The notes: generated by a model from the letters alone, not told the origin. Shown: positions 10,646-21,029, numbered from the stretch's first letter. The stretch: DNA of 54,094 bases from Gammaproteobacteria bacterium SG8_30 (GCA_001303245.1 LJNS01000015.1:1-54094); one strand, 5' to 3'. Translations and numbers: made by a program.

Positions 10646-11295
10646 AACCCCTGGGCGTTTTCGGCGGCATGTTCGATCCCGTGCATTACGGGCACCTGCG
10701 AGCGGCCTTCGAAGTCCACCAAGCGCTCGGACTCGAGCGCGTGCACCTCGTTCCGGCTTCGGATCCGCCGCATCGCAGCCATCCGGTGGCCGATGGGCGC
10801 CTGAGGCTCGCGATGCTGCATGCGGCAATCGCCGAGGCACCCTGGTTCGTGGCGGACGGTCGCGAGCTCGAGCGGACCGGACGCTCCTACACGGTGCTGA
10901 CGCTGGAGGAGCTCCGGCGGGAGCAGGGCGCGAGGCCCCTGGTGCTGATCGTGGGCCTGGACGCGTTCCTCGGCCTGGCCAGCTGGTACCGCTGGAAGGA
11001 CCTGCTGGAGCTGGCGCACCTGGCGGTCGTGCCCCGGCCCGGTGCGGCGCTGCCAGTCCGGGGAGCGCTCGCCGATCTGCTCGAGGCGCGCCGCGACACG
11101 GACCCGGAAGCGGTCGCGGCGTCACCTGCCGGACGAATCTACGTGCACGAAGGAACCCAGATGGACGTGTCGTCGACTGGCCTGCGGGCGACACTCGAGT
11201 CCGGGCGGGACCCTCGCTACTTGATGCCCGAGGCGGTGCGTAGGATGATTCTGGAGACGGGCGCTTATGCCCGGCGAGGTAACACCAGCGAATGA
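10642..11295 (+). CDS. nadD: Nicotinate-nucleotide adenylyltransferase
   Basis: 217-residue enzyme transferring AMP from ATP to nicotinate mononucleotide in NAD synthesis. It begins at a GTG inside the holA stop. The N-terminal [15 protein letters not shown] carries the nucleotidyltransferase GxFxPxHxGH motif. The C-terminal [15 protein letters not shown] is the ISSTxxR phosphate-binding motif. A conserved [21 protein letters not shown] lies between them. Its end overlaps rsfS by 4 bases. Confidence 0.96.
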   Translation: MKPLGVFGGMFDPVHYGHLRAAFEVHQALGLERVHLVPASDPPHRSHPVADGRLRLAMLHAAIAEAPWFVADGRELERTGRSYTVLTLEELRREQGARPLVLIVGLDAFLGLASWYRWKDLLELAHLAVVPRPGAALPVRGALADLLEARRDTDPEAVAASPAGRIYVHEGTQMDVSSTGLRATLESGRDPRYLMPEAVRRMILETGAYARRGNTSE

Positions 11296-11741
11296 CCGTC
11301 AGCCAGCCGAAGCAGCCACGCAAGAGCAAGAACTCCACCGCACCCGCCACCAAGCGCCGTTCGCCGCGCAAGCCAGCCCGCAGGAAGGCCGAGAGCCGGC
11401 CCGGCCTTCCGGAAGTCGCCGTCGCCGCTCTCGAGGACATGAAGGCCGTGAACGTCAAGGTCCTCGACGTGCGCAAGCTCACGGACGTCGTCGACACCAT
11501 GATCATCGCCAGCGGAAACTCGGACCGGCACGTGAAGTCAATTGCCGGCAGCGTGATCGAGAAGTGCAAGCAGGCCGGATTCCAGCCGATGGGCGTGGAG
11601 GGTGAGCGTGAAGGCGAGTGGGTGCTCGTCGACCTGCAGGACGTGCTGATTCACGTCATGCTGCCTCGCATCCGCGAGTTCTATGGCCTCGAGAAGCTGT
11701 GGGACGTTCGCCCCTCGCAGCGCGAGGCGGCTCTCGCCTAG
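11292..11741 (+). CDS. rsfS: Ribosomal silencing factor RsfS with basic N-terminal extension
   Basis: 149-residue protein that binds ribosomal protein L14 and blocks subunit joining when nutrients are scarce. The core from about residue 40 ([20 protein letters not shown], then [44 protein letters not shown]) is a standard RsfS. The first about 40 residues are Lys/Arg/Ser/Pro-rich and extend beyond the usual 105-115 residues. The ATG overlapping the nadD stop favours the long start, but an internal start cannot be excluded. Confidence 0.94.
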   Translation: MTVSQPKQPRKSKNSTAPATKRRSPRKPARRKAESRPGLPEVAVAALEDMKAVNVKVLDVRKLTDVVDTMIIASGNSDRHVKSIAGSVIEKCKQAGFQPMGVEGEREGEWVLVDLQDVLIHVMLPRIREFYGLEKLWDVRPSQREAALA

Positions 11742-11750
11742 GGCCGTTTC

Positions 11751-12221
11751 GTGCTGATCCGGCTCGTGGCGGCCGGGACCCGCATGCCGGCGTGGGTGAC
11801 TGCCGGGTACGGGGAATACGCTACGCGCATCGGCGGTGAGGTTCGTCTCGAGCTCGTGGAGATTCCCGTCGCCCATCGCGGTCGGAACGCCGATCTCGCG
11901 CGCCTGCTCGAGGCCGAGGGGCAGCGCATGCTGTCGCGGGTCGACGCGCGCCAGTTCGTCGTGGCGCTCGAGGTGGGCGGCAGGGGCCTCGATACCCCCG
12001 GCCTCGCGGCCTGGCTTCAGCGGCGGCTTGCCGAGGGCCGGGACCTCGCGTTGCTCGTGGGCGGACCGGACGGTCTCGCGGCCGCCTGTCGTGAGCGCGC
12101 CGACTTCACGTGGTCGCTGTCGCCGCTCACGTTTCCCCACGGCCTCGTCCGGATCATGGTTGCCGAGCAGCTGTATCGTGCGTTGAGCATCCTCCGCGGC
12201 CATCCCTACCACCGGGCCTGA
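11751..12221 (+). CDS. rlmH: 23S rRNA pseudouridine-1915 N3-methyltransferase
   Basis: 156-residue SPOUT methyltransferase that methylates pseudouridine 1915 in helix 69 of 23S rRNA on assembled ribosomes. The family landmarks are visible: AGTRMPAWVTAGYGEYATRI at the start, LEVGGRGLDT in the middle, LLVGGPDGL for cofactor binding and a C-terminal LSPLTFPHGLVRIMVAEQLYRA with YHRA. It uses a GTG start 9 bases after rsfS, the conserved gammaproteobacterial neighbour. Confidence 0.95.
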   Translation: MLIRLVAAGTRMPAWVTAGYGEYATRIGGEVRLELVEIPVAHRGRNADLARLLEAEGQRMLSRVDARQFVVALEVGGRGLDTPGLAAWLQRRLAEGRDLALLVGGPDGLAAACRERADFTWSLSPLTFPHGLVRIMVAEQLYRALSILRGHPYHRA

Positions 12222-12312
12222 CGACTCGAGGCGGTTCCGCGGCCGGGCCCGACGGGCTATCCTTCGACGCCTGCGCCGTCCACGACGGCGGTACCTTCGC
12301 CCCGGGGTTTTC

Positions 12313-12915
12313 ATGGGTTCCGCTTCCATCGTGCTGGCCTCGCGGTCGCCGCGCCGCAGCCAACTGCTCCGACAGATCGGCGTGGGCCACGACGTGCTCG
12401 CCGTGGACCTCGACGAGGCCCGCGAGCCGCGGGAGGCGCCGGGCGACTACGTCCTGCGCGTGGCGCGCGACAAAGCCGCCCTCGCGCGCGACACGTACCG
12501 GCTGCAACCGGGGCGTCTGGTGCTCGCGGCCGACACCGCCGTGGCCCTGGGCGACGAGCTGTTCGCGAAGCCGACGGACGAGGCCGACTGCGTGCGCATG
12601 CTCGGCGCGCTGTCCGGCCGGACGCACGAGGTCATGACGGCCGTCGCCGTGCACGACGGCGAGACCCTGCTGGAACAGGTCAGCGTGAGCCGCGTCACGT
12701 TTCGCGTGATCCGACCCGAGGAGCGCAGGCGCTACTGGGCGAGCGGCGAGCCTGCGGACAAGGCGGGAGGCTATGCCATCCAGGGCCTCGGGGCGGTGTT
12801 CGTCGCAGGCCTCGAAGGCAGCTACTCGGGCGTCATGGGCCTGCCGCTCTTCGAGACGGCGAGGCTCCTTGCCACGGCCGGCATTCCGGTGTGGCAGGAG
12901 GCCGTCCTGGCATGA
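12313..12915 (+). CDS. maf: Maf-type nucleoside triphosphate pyrophosphatase
   Basis: 200-residue enzyme that hydrolyses non-canonical or excess nucleoside triphosphates (dTTP/UTP for the YhdE type). N-terminal LASRSPRRSQLL, central LVLAADTAVALGDE with the catalytic Asp, and C-terminal DKAGGYAIQGLGAVFVAGLEGSYSGVMGLPL match Maf. It is followed by rng with a 4-base overlap, the same order as maf-rng-yhdP in enteric bacteria. Confidence 0.94.
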   Translation: MGSASIVLASRSPRRSQLLRQIGVGHDVLAVDLDEAREPREAPGDYVLRVARDKAALARDTYRLQPGRLVLAADTAVALGDELFAKPTDEADCVRMLGALSGRTHEVMTAVAVHDGETLLEQVSVSRVTFRVIRPEERRRYWASGEPADKAGGYAIQGLGAVFVAGLEGSYSGVMGLPLFETARLLATAGIPVWQEAVLA

Positions 12916-14381
12916 GCACCGAGCTGCTGGTCAACGCTGCGCCCCGGGAGAGCCGCGCGGCGCTGGTCGAGAACGGCGTGCTGCAGGAGGTCTTCCTCGA
13001 GCGTGCCAACCGCCGCGGCCTGATCAGCAACATCTACAAGGGCCGGGTCTGCCGCGTGCTGCCCGGCATGCAGGCGGCTTTCATCGACGTGGGGCTGGAC
13101 CGAACGGCCTTCCTCCACGCCTCCGACATCGCCGCGCCCGCCGATCTCGAGGATGACATGGAGGCCACCCGGCCGGAGAGCGTGCGCCAGCTCGTCGCGG
13201 AGGGAGACGAGATCCTGGTGCAGGTCCTGAAGGACCCGCTGGGAACGAAGGGAGCGCGACTCACCACCTATGTGACGATTCCGTCGCGCTACCTCGTGTA
13301 CATGCCCAAGGGGCGGGGTGTCGGCGTCTCCTCGCGCATCGAGGACGAGACGGAGCGTGAGCGGCTGCGCGAGGCGGTGAAGCTGTTCGTCGAGCCCGGG
13401 GAGCCGGGCGGGTGGATCGTGCGCACGGCGGCCGAGGACTGCGGCATCGAGGCGCTTCGTGCCGACATGATCTTCCTGCGGCGCCTGTGGGAGGTGATCA
13501 GCCGCAGGGGCGAGGGCTCGCGGGCGGGCCAGCTCGTGCACGAGGACCTGCCGCTCGAGTTGCGCGTGCTGCGCGACCAGCTCGGGCAGCACGTGGAGCG
13601 CGTCCTGGTGGACTCCCCGGCCGCGCACGCGCGCATGGTCGAGTTCGCCAGGACCTTCATGCCGGAGAGCGCCGGCCGGATCGAGCTGAACGCGGCGCCA
13701 CGGCCGATCTTCGACATCTATGGCATCGAGGACGAGATCAATCGCGCCCTCGACCGCAAGGTGCCGCTCAAGTCGGGCGGGTACCTGATGATCGACCAGA
13801 CCGAGGCCATGACGACGATCGACGTCAATACGGGGGCCTTCGTCGGCCATCGCAACCTCGAGGACACGATATTCCGCACGAACCTCGAGGCCGCCGTGGC
13901 GATAGCCCGCCAGCTGCGCCTGCGCAACCTCGGCGGAATCATCATCATCGACTTCATCGACATGCAGGACGAGGAGCATCGCCGCCAGGTGCTGCAGGCC
14001 CTCGAGCGCGCGGTGGCCGGGGATCACGCCAAGACCCATTTCTCGGCGGTCTCGCAACTCGGGCTGGTCGAAATGACGCGCAAGCGCACCCGCGAGAGCC
14101 TGGAACATCTGATGTGCAGGCCCTGTCCAACCTGCGAAGGCCGCGGCTTCGTGAAGACCGCCGAGACCGTGGTCTACGAGATCTTCCGGGAAGTCCTGCG
14201 GCAGGCAAGGCAGTTCGAGTTTCAGGAGCTGGTGGTCCTGGCCCACCAGGACGTAATCGAGCTGCTGCTCGACGAGGAGTCCGCGGCGCTGGCCGAGATG
14301 GAGCTCGCCACCGGCAAGCCGGTGCGGCTTCAGACCGAGGCGCTCTACGCGGAAGATCAGTACGACGTCGTGTTGCTTTGA
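12912..14381 (+). CDS. rng: Ribonuclease G
   Basis: 489-residue endoribonuclease that matures the 5' end of 16S rRNA and trims some mRNAs. The ATG overlaps the maf stop and gives the typical MSTELLVNAAPRESRAALVE. An S1-like RNA-binding segment (NIYKGRVCRVLPGMQAAFIDVG) follows. The catalytic metal site is visible as TIDVNTGAFVG and IIIIDFIDM. The zinc-link motif is CPTC (RPCPTCEGRGF). No long RNase E-type scaffold is present, so this is RNase G rather than RNase E. Confidence 0.96.
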   Translation: MSTELLVNAAPRESRAALVENGVLQEVFLERANRRGLISNIYKGRVCRVLPGMQAAFIDVGLDRTAFLHASDIAAPADLEDDMEATRPESVRQLVAEGDEILVQVLKDPLGTKGARLTTYVTIPSRYLVYMPKGRGVGVSSRIEDETERERLREAVKLFVEPGEPGGWIVRTAAEDCGIEALRADMIFLRRLWEVISRRGEGSRAGQLVHEDLPLELRVLRDQLGQHVERVLVDSPAAHARMVEFARTFMPESAGRIELNAAPRPIFDIYGIEDEINRALDRKVPLKSGGYLMIDQTEAMTTIDVNTGAFVGHRNLEDTIFRTNLEAAVAIARQLRLRNLGGIIIIDFIDMQDEEHRRQVLQALERAVAGDHAKTHFSAVSQLGLVEMTRKRTRESLEHLMCRPCPTCEGRGFVKTAETVVYEIFREVLRQARQFEFQELVVLAHQDVIELLLDEESAALAEMELATGKPVRLQTEALYAEDQYDVVLL

Positions 14382-14432
14382 TCGGACAGGTTCGCGGAAT
14401 CCGGCACAGAGAGACCCCTGCGGGACGAGAAC

Positions 14433-17400
14433 ATGGTTGACGACGCCGGTAATCGGGAGACCGGGCGCGGGGAGTCGGGCGCGGAGCGGCCGGCCCCTGC
14501 GCGGCGCTCGTCGCGGGCGTGGCGCTGGCTGGGGGGCATCCTCGCGTCGGGGGCCATCCTCTCGGCACTCGCGGTCGGCGCCTTCCGGCTCGCGCTCGAG
14601 TCGCTTCCCGAATACGAGGCCCGGGTGGCCGAGCGCATCCAGGAAGTCACCGGCCTGCGCCTCTCGTTCGATTCGCTCGACGCCCGCGTCGGCCGGTACG
14701 GCCCGGAGATCTTCTTCGCGGGCGCGCGGATCGACGCACCCGACGGCCACGACGTACTGGTGACGGCCGATGCGGGGCGCGCCAGCCTGTCGGTGTTCCG
14801 TTCCCTGTGGTTCCGCCGGCTCGAGATAGGCCGAGTGGTGCTCGAGCGGCCGCTGCTCAACCTGGTGATCTTCCCGGATCGCCACATCGAGCTCGTGGGT
14901 CAGGCGGGACTGACCCGCCCGGAGATGACACCCCGGACGAGGCGCGGCCTCGACCGGATTCCGCGCGGCATCATCGAGGTGCGCGACGCCACGATCGACT
15001 TCGTCGACCTGCGCGCCGAGCGTGCCGGATGGCAGTTGACCCGGGTCGACCTCGAGCTCAACCGGAAGGGCGACCGCGTGTCGCTGGCGGGCTCGGTGAA
15101 GCTGCCCCCGCAGCTCGGCCGGTCGATCGAGTTCGACGCGCGAGTGGAGGGCGAGCTCGACAAGCCGCTCCAGGCCGACTGGCGGGGCCGGCTCGAGGCG
15201 AGCGAGGTCAACCTGGCGGGCTGGGCGGACCTCCTGCCGGCGACCTTCGCCGTTCCCTCGGCCGGCAGGGGCGACTTTCGCATCTGGGCCTCCGGTTCCG
15301 GCGACCGCTTCAGGCAGGGGCGCCTGGCGGTTCGACTCGATGGTCTCTTGCTGCCGGCGGCCCGGGAGGGCGCGCCCGCCGTGACGTACCGCCGGCTGGC
15401 GGGAGACGTCGCGGTACAGCGCGATGCGTCCGCCTGGCGCATCTCCGGAAGCGGCATCGAGTTCTCGCTGCCCGGGTCGGACTGGACCCCGACCGACCTC
15501 GAGGCAACGGTGCACCTCGCGGATGGTCGACCCGTCGACGCGAGGCTCAAGGCCCGCTTCCTCCGCGTGCAGAACCTGATGCCGCTCGCGGCGCTCCTGC
15601 CGACTTCCGCGGCGCGTGACTGGATCGAGCGCCTGGCTCCGCGCGGTGACCTGCGACGCATCGACGTCGCGGTGTCGGACCTGGCGGTCGGGCAGGTGCC
15701 CGACCTGCGAGGCTCGCTGACGTTCGAGGACGTCGGCATGCACCCTGTGGGACGCGTGCCGGGTCTCGACGGCCTCGATGGACGCATCCGCGCCAACGGC
15801 GCCGAGGGAGCGATCTACCTGTCCACGCGGGACGCGACCATGGACTGGCCGGCCGAGTGGCGGGCTCCGGTCTCGTTTCCGAGGGTCGACGCCTCGCTGG
15901 GCTGGGAGCGCGCGCTGGACGGCGTGCGGCTGTGGTCCGACGACGTCGTGGCCACGGATGGCAGGGCCACGGCGACCGGTCGCATCCGTCTGCTGGCGCG
16001 CAAAGGGCACTCGCCGCTGATGGACATCGAGGCGGAGGCGACGGCCCAGGACATCTCCCACGTCGCACAGTACATGCCCAAGGACCGTATCCAGCCGAAG
16101 CCGCTCGAGTGGCTCGATGCGGCTTTCCTCGGTGGCCGTGTCACCCGCGGGCGAGTGGAGATCACGGGACCCGCCCGCGGCTTTCCCTATCGCGACGGAG
16201 AGGGCCGCTTCCGGGCCGTCGCGGACGTCGAGGGCGTGACACTGCGCTATGGCCCCGACTGGGAACCGGTCAGCGGGCTGCAGGCGCAGGTCGAGTTCGA
16301 CGGTCCGTCGATGGAGGTGCGAAACGCTTCGGCGAACGTGGGTGGAATCCGCGTGGAGCGAGGCGATGCCGAGGTGCACGACTGGCGCGAGGGCATCCTG
16401 ACGATCCGTGCCGACGCCAAGGCAGACGCAGGCGCCGCGCAGCGTTTCCTGGGCTCGAGCCCGCTCGGACCGCGGCTCGGGCGGATCTTCGCCGGGCTGA
16501 CGGCTTCGGGACCCATCGAGGGCGAAGTCGTGATGTACCTGCCTCTCCGGGAGTTCGACGATCGATCGATCACGGTGCGCGCCCGGGCCCTCGGCGTGGA
16601 ACTGTCCGTCGCCGGCCTCGAGGCTCCCGTCGAGGACCTCACCGGTGAGGCGTGGTTCCAGGATCGCAGTATCGTGGCACCGCTGCTGCGCGGGCGCTTT
16701 CTGGGCGGCGAGGCGAGCGCGGAGGTGGCGACGGCCGGAGCGGCGGGACCTGGCGAGTTGGTGACCACCGTGCGCGCAAACGGAGTGCTGGACGCCTCGC
16801 TGCTGCCGCGCGTGGTACGGCTGCCGCTCGACTCCGGCCTCGCGGGCACGACGCCCTGGAGCGGTGAACTTCAAGTGCAGCGGCCCGCGGAGGCGGACGG
16901 CGAGACACGCAGCCGGCTGTGGCTCCGGAGCAGCCTCGTCGGCCTCGCGTCGGGTCTGCCGGAGCCGCTCGCCAAGCCGCCCGAGGCAAGCCGGCCCCTG
17001 ACGATCGACCTGCAGATCGAGCCCGAGTCCGTGCTGGCCCGCGCGACCCTGGGATCGGACCTGCACGCGCTCCTCGACCTGCGGCGCCTGGATCAAGGCC
17101 TTCGGCTGTCCAGCGGCATCGTTCGCCTCGGCGGCGGCCAGTCCAGCAGGGTGCCCGTGGGTCCCGGACTGCGGGTGGAGGGACGCGTGCCGTACCTCAG
17201 CATCTCCCGGCTCACGGCCCTGCGCTGGGCCACGCCCGCGAGCGTGCCGCTCGAGTCTCTGCTCGCCGGCGTCGTGCTGGAGGTCGGGCGTCTCGAGGTG
17301 CTGGGCCACGAATTCGACGACATTTCGGGTCGTTTGCGGCCCGGGCGTGGGGCATGGGACGTCGATGTCACTGCGGACGCGGCCAGCGGGCAGCTGCGCG

Positions 17401-18419
17401 TTCCCTACAGCTTTCCCGGCGAGGTACCGCTGGTCGTCGACCTCGATCGCCTGCGCGTCGCCGAGAAGCCAGCCGCCAGCGGCGATGGCGGGACGGGTGG
17501 CAGCGGGGACGGCGCGGAAACCGATCCACGCCGGCTGCCGGCCATGCGCATCGACGTCCGGAACCTCGTTTTCGAGGGCCGCCGCCTCGGTCATCTGTCC
17601 GCCGAGCTCTCGCGGGCGCCCGACGGCCTCGCGCTCGATCGGTTCGAGGCCCGGGAGGCATCGTTCGTGGCGCGTGGCCAGGGGGGGTGGCGCGTCGTCG
17701 ACGGCGGGACGCGGAGCGGGATCGCATTCGACACCGACATCGGGGACGTGAAAGGCTTCCTCGATGCCATGCAGCTGGCGGCGCTGATGGAGGGTCGGCG
17801 CGGCAGGGTGACGGCCGCTCTCGAGTGGCCCGGCGGTCCTGACGCGCGGGTGCTGGAGCGCGTCTCGGGCAGCGTCCGGATCGAGATCGAGGACGGGCGC
17901 ATGCTGTCCGTGGAGCCGGGCGCGGGCCGGTTGCTCGGGCTCATGAGCCTCGCGCATCTGCCGAGGCGGCTGTCGCTCGACTTCGACGACCTCACCGGAC
18001 AAGGGCTCGCCTTCGACACCATCAAGGGAGACTTCGCGCTCGCCGCGGGGGAGGCTTACACGGACAACCTCACCCTGCGCGGCGCGGCAGCCGAGATCGG
18101 CATCGCCGGGCGCACCAGCCTCAAAGAGCGGACCTACGACCAGACGGCCGTCGTGACCGGCGACCTCGGCGCCTCGCTTGGCGTCGCCGGCGCGATTGCC
18201 GGCGGTCCCGCCGTGGGCGCGGCCCTGTTGCTGTTCTCACAGATCTTCAAGGAGCCGCTCAAGGGCGTCGCACGAGGCTACTACCGGATCTCGGGTCCGT
18301 GGGAGGATCCCCTGGTTCGCAAGATCGATGCGCGCGAGCTGGAGGAGGCGGCAGGTCTCGGTCTTCCGCCCGCGGTACCGAGCGGACCGGGCACGCCGTC
18401 GCAGCCAGGAGGGGCTTGA
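14433..18419 (+). CDS. yhdP: AsmA-like envelope phospholipid-transport protein YhdP
   Basis: 1328-residue inner-membrane-anchored protein of the AsmA/TIGR02099 family, which with TamB and YdbH bridges the periplasm and carries phospholipids to the outer membrane. One N-terminal transmembrane helix (about residues 30-52, WRWLGGILASGAILSALAVG) precedes a very long beta-rich periplasmic region. Family segments include YEARVAERIQEVTGLRLSFD near the start and a C-terminal AsmA region (GRLLGLMSLAHLPRRLSLDFDDL; GRTSLKERTYDQTAVVTG). The gene order rng-yhdP-tldD is conserved in enterics. Length is in the family range. Confidence 0.93.
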   Translation: MVDDAGNRETGRGESGAERPAPARRSSRAWRWLGGILASGAILSALAVGAFRLALESLPEYEARVAERIQEVTGLRLSFDSLDARVGRYGPEIFFAGARIDAPDGHDVLVTADAGRASLSVFRSLWFRRLEIGRVVLERPLLNLVIFPDRHIELVGQAGLTRPEMTPRTRRGLDRIPRGIIEVRDATIDFVDLRAERAGWQLTRVDLELNRKGDRVSLAGSVKLPPQLGRSIEFDARVEGELDKPLQADWRGRLEASEVNLAGWADLLPATFAVPSAGRGDFRIWASGSGDRFRQGRLAVRLDGLLLPAAREGAPAVTYRRLAGDVAVQRDASAWRISGSGIEFSLPGSDWTPTDLEATVHLADGRPVDARLKARFLRVQNLMPLAALLPTSAARDWIERLAPRGDLRRIDVAVSDLAVGQVPDLRGSLTFEDVGMHPVGRVPGLDGLDGRIRANGAEGAIYLSTRDATMDWPAEWRAPVSFPRVDASLGWERALDGVRLWSDDVVATDGRATATGRIRLLARKGHSPLMDIEAEATAQDISHVAQYMPKDRIQPKPLEWLDAAFLGGRVTRGRVEITGPARGFPYRDGEGRFRAVADVEGVTLRYGPDWEPVSGLQAQVEFDGPSMEVRNASANVGGIRVERGDAEVHDWREGILTIRADAKADAGAAQRFLGSSPLGPRLGRIFAGLTASGPIEGEVVMYLPLREFDDRSITVRARALGVELSVAGLEAPVEDLTGEAWFQDRSIVAPLLRGRFLGGEASAEVATAGAAGPGELVTTVRANGVLDASLLPRVVRLPLDSGLAGTTPWSGELQVQRPAEADGETRSRLWLRSSLVGLASGLPEPLAKPPEASRPLTIDLQIEPESVLARATLGSDLHALLDLRRLDQGLRLSSGIVRLGGGQSSRVPVGPGLRVEGRVPYLSISRLTALRWATPASVPLESLLAGVVLEVGRLEVLGHEFDDISGRLRPGRGAWDVDVTADAASGQLRVPYSFPGEVPLVVDLDRLRVAEKPAASGDGGTGGSGDGAETDPRRLPAMRIDVRNLVFEGRRLGHLSAELSRAPDGLALDRFEAREASFVARGQGGWRVVDGGTRSGIAFDTDIGDVKGFLDAMQLAALMEGRRGRVTAALEWPGGPDARVLERVSGSVRIEIEDGRMLSVEPGAGRLLGLMSLAHLPRRLSLDFDDLTGQGLAFDTIKGDFALAAGEAYTDNLTLRGAAAEIGIAGRTSLKERTYDQTAVVTGDLGASLGVAGAIAGGPAVGAALLLFSQIFKEPLKGVARGYYRISGPWEDPLVRKIDARELEEAAGLGLPPAVPSGPGTPSQPGGA

Positions 18420-18421
18420 TC

Positions 18422-19240
18422 ATGAACCGACCACGGATCGCGGCCGTGCAGATGACTTCCGGACTCGATGTGCGGGCCAATCTCGACGCGGCTCGGGCGC
18501 TGCTCGCCGAGGCCGCGCGGCGCGGTGCGATCCTCGCGGTGCTGCCCGAGAATTTCGCATTCATGGGGCGCAGCGAGGCCGAGCGCCGTGAAGTCGTCGA
18601 GCGGATCGACGACGGGCCGATCCAGGAAGGCATCGCCGAGGCGGCCCGCAAGGCCGGGCTGTGGGTCATCGCGGGCACGACGCCGGTCGCGCTCGATGAC
18701 GACGACCGGCCTGCCAATGCCTGCCTCGTGTACGACGACCGGGGTCGGCGGGTGGCGCGCTACGACAAGATCCACCTGTTCGACGTGGACATTCCCGGCC
18801 GTGACGAAGGCTATCGCGAGTCGGCCAATGCGGCGCCTGGCCTCGAGCCGGTGGTGGTCGAGACGCCGGCGGGGAAGGTGGGGCTGAGCGTGTGCTACGA
18901 TCTGCGCTTCCCCGAGCTGTACCGGCGGCTGGTCGGCCAGGGCGCGGAGATCCTCTCCGTGCCGGCGGCCTTTACCGCGCCGACGGGCCGGGCGCACTGG
19001 GAAGTGCTGCTGCGCGCTAGGGCCATCGAGGACCTCTGCTTCGTGGCGGCGGCCGCCCAGGCGGGCTTCCACCCGAACGGCCGCGAGACCTACGGGGACA
19101 GTCTGGTCGCGGACTACTGGGGCCGCGTGCTCGCGCGGCGGCCGCGCGGCACCGGTGTCGTCGTTGCGGAGCTCGACCGGGAAGGACAACGCCGGACGCG
19201 CGAAGGCTTCCCGGCCCTAAGCCATCGCGTACTGGAGTGA
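18422..19240 (+). CDS. Nitrilase-family amidase, probably deaminated glutathione amidase
   Basis: 272-residue carbon-nitrogen hydrolase starting at the ATG two bases after yhdP. The Glu-Lys-Cys triad is present: Glu in [12 protein letters not shown], Lys in YDKIHLFDV, Cys in [14 protein letters not shown]. The Nit1-like pattern ([33 protein letters not shown]) and the position between yhdP and tldD point to the Nit1/YbeM group, which hydrolyses deaminated glutathione in metabolite repair. Substrate assignment is by family; other omega-amidase-like roles are possible. Confidence 0.88.
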   Translation: MNRPRIAAVQMTSGLDVRANLDAARALLAEAARRGAILAVLPENFAFMGRSEAERREVVERIDDGPIQEGIAEAARKAGLWVIAGTTPVALDDDDRPANACLVYDDRGRRVARYDKIHLFDVDIPGRDEGYRESANAAPGLEPVVVETPAGKVGLSVCYDLRFPELYRRLVGQGAEILSVPAAFTAPTGRAHWEVLLRARAIEDLCFVAAAAQAGFHPNGRETYGDSLVADYWGRVLARRPRGTGVVVAELDREGQRRTREGFPALSHRVLE

Positions 19241-19242
19241 AG

Positions 19243-20706
19243 ATGGACCAGGACAGCAACTCCGTCACCGTGGAACCCCTGGCCGCCGCGCGCGACGCCA
19301 TCCTGCGGCCCGCCGGCCTCGACGACTCGGGGCTCGAACGTGCCCTCGGCGCCCTGCTCGGCTCGACCATCGACGGCGGCGACCTGTACTTTCAGCTGTC
19401 GCGCGAGGAGCACTGGTCGCTCGAGGACGGCATCGTCAAGGACGGCTCGCACAACATCGAGAGCGGAGTCGGTGTGCGGGCACTGGCCGGAGAGCGGACC
19501 GGCTTCGCCTATTCGGACGAGATCGTACCCGAGGCGCTGCTTGAAGCTGCGCGGGCTGCCCGTGCCATTGCGCGCTCCGGGGCGGAGCAGCGGACGCAGG
19601 CGTGGAAGCAGGTGTCGGCGCACCGACTCTACCTGCCCGTCGATCCGATCGAGACGCTGTCCGACACCGACAAGGTCGCATTGCTCGAGCGCATGGACCG
19701 CGAGACCCGCCGGCTCGACCCGCGGGTCCAGCAGGTGATCGCCAGCCTCGCCGCCGTGCACGAGGTCGTCCTGATCGCAGGCACCGACGGAACGCTCGCC
19801 GCCGACGTGCGGCCGCTCGTGCGCGTGAACGTCGCGGTCATCGTCGAGCAGGACGGACGACGCGAGCAGGGTTATTCGGGCGCGGGAGGGCGATACAGCC
19901 TGCGCGAGCTCGTCGACAGCGCTCGGCCCATGGATATGGCCCGGGAGGCCGTGCGCCAGGCGCTGGTGAACCTCGAGGCAGTGCCTGCCCCTGCAGGCGC
20001 CATGACCGTCGTGCTCGGCTCCGGCTGGCCGGGCGTGCTGCTGCATGAGGCGATCGGTCACGGGCTGGAGGGCGACTTCAACCGCAAGGGCACCTCGGCC
20101 TTCTCCGGTCGCGTCGGCCAACGCGTCGCCGCGCCCCTGTGCACCGTCGTCGACGACGGCACGCTCGCCGGGCGCCGGGGCTCGCTCAACGTGGACGACG
20201 AGGGAACGCCCACCCAGTGCACGACCCTCATCGAGAACGGCGTGCTGCGCGGCTACATGCAGGACAAGCTCAACGCCAGGCTCTCGGGCAACCGGCCGAC
20301 CGGCAACGGCCGGCGCGAGTCGTTCGCGCACCTGACGTTGCCGCGCATGACGAATACCTACATGCTCGCCGGGCCGCACGACCCCGAAGAGATCATCCGC
20401 TCGGTCCCAAATGGGCTGTACGCGGTGAATTTCGGCGGCGGCCAGGTGGACATCACGTCGGGAAAGTTCGTGTTCTCGGCCAACGAGGCCTACCTGATCG
20501 AGGACGGGAAGGTCACCGCGCCCGTGAAGGGCGCGACGCTGATCGGCAACGGCCCGGACGTGCTCACGCGCGTCAGCATGGTGGGCAACGACCTCCGCCT
20601 GGACGACGGTATCGGCAACTGCGGCAAGGAAGGGCAGACAGTGCCCGTCGGCGTCGGCCAGCCGACCTTGCGCGTCGACGGCCTCACGGTCGGCGGTACG
20701 GGCTGA
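19243..20706 (+). CDS. tldD: Metalloprotease subunit TldD
   Basis: Catalytic half of the TldD/TldE (PmbA) protease, which degrades unfolded peptides and matures RiPPs such as microcins. The zinc site [11 protein letters not shown] (an HExxxH motif) is seen near the middle. The glycine-rich [25 protein letters not shown] and the C-terminal [22 protein letters not shown] are conserved in TldD. The ATG at 19243 is preceded by GGAG at optimal distance; an in-frame GTG at 19237 overlapping the nit stop is an alternative. Its partner PmbA is encoded at 24617. Confidence 0.95.
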   Translation: MDQDSNSVTVEPLAAARDAILRPAGLDDSGLERALGALLGSTIDGGDLYFQLSREEHWSLEDGIVKDGSHNIESGVGVRALAGERTGFAYSDEIVPEALLEAARAARAIARSGAEQRTQAWKQVSAHRLYLPVDPIETLSDTDKVALLERMDRETRRLDPRVQQVIASLAAVHEVVLIAGTDGTLAADVRPLVRVNVAVIVEQDGRREQGYSGAGGRYSLRELVDSARPMDMAREAVRQALVNLEAVPAPAGAMTVVLGSGWPGVLLHEAIGHGLEGDFNRKGTSAFSGRVGQRVAAPLCTVVDDGTLAGRRGSLNVDDEGTPTQCTTLIENGVLRGYMQDKLNARLSGNRPTGNGRRESFAHLTLPRMTNTYMLAGPHDPEEIIRSVPNGLYAVNFGGGQVDITSGKFVFSANEAYLIEDGKVTAPVKGATLIGNGPDVLTRVSMVGNDLRLDDGIGNCGKEGQTVPVGVGQPTLRVDGLTVGGTG

Positions 20707-20773
20707 CGAGGCTCGCACGGGGGCGCGAAGCGCGCTAGGGTTGGGGCGGGAACGTGTCGCGGGGAGAGCGGCC

Positions 20774-21004
20774 ATGCGGCTGTCGAAGCCGGTGTACGAG
20801 GCGCTGCCGTACGCCTATCTGGGCTTCGGCGCCGGCGCGCTGGTCGCCTCCTTCTACCTGCGGGCCTCCGGCTGGTCCAACCTGATGATGGGCGTGGGCC
20901 TGCTTGCGCTCGTCGGCGGACTGGTTCTGCTGCTGAAGCGGCGGGACTACCGTGTGCAGCAGCGGCGCTACGGGGCGGCGCTCGATGAGGAGGAGAACGA
21001 CTGA
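20774..21004 (+). CDS. Small two-helix membrane protein, unknown function
   Basis: 76-residue protein with a good ribosome site (GGGGAG) before the ATG. Two hydrophobic segments (about residues 12-28, YAYLGFGAGALVASFYL; and 34-54, NLMMGVGLLALVGGLVLLL) are followed by a charged tail (KRRDYRVQQRRYGAALDEEEND). It follows tldD by 67 bases. I do not recognise a characterised family. The hairpin shape and basic-then-acidic tail suggest an inner-membrane protein with both ends in the cytoplasm. Confidence 0.7.
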   Translation: MRLSKPVYEALPYAYLGFGAGALVASFYLRASGWSNLMMGVGLLALVGGLVLLLKRRDYRVQQRRYGAALDEEEND

Positions 21005-21029
21005 GGGCGCGCGTCCGGTAAGCGGCCGG

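Noticed and set aside
12822-18002. Very long minus-strand reading frame (about 1726 codons) opposite rng and yhdP
   Set aside because: High GC leaves few stops on the antisense strand; the translation is His/Arg/Gly-rich without domains, while both sense genes are clear.
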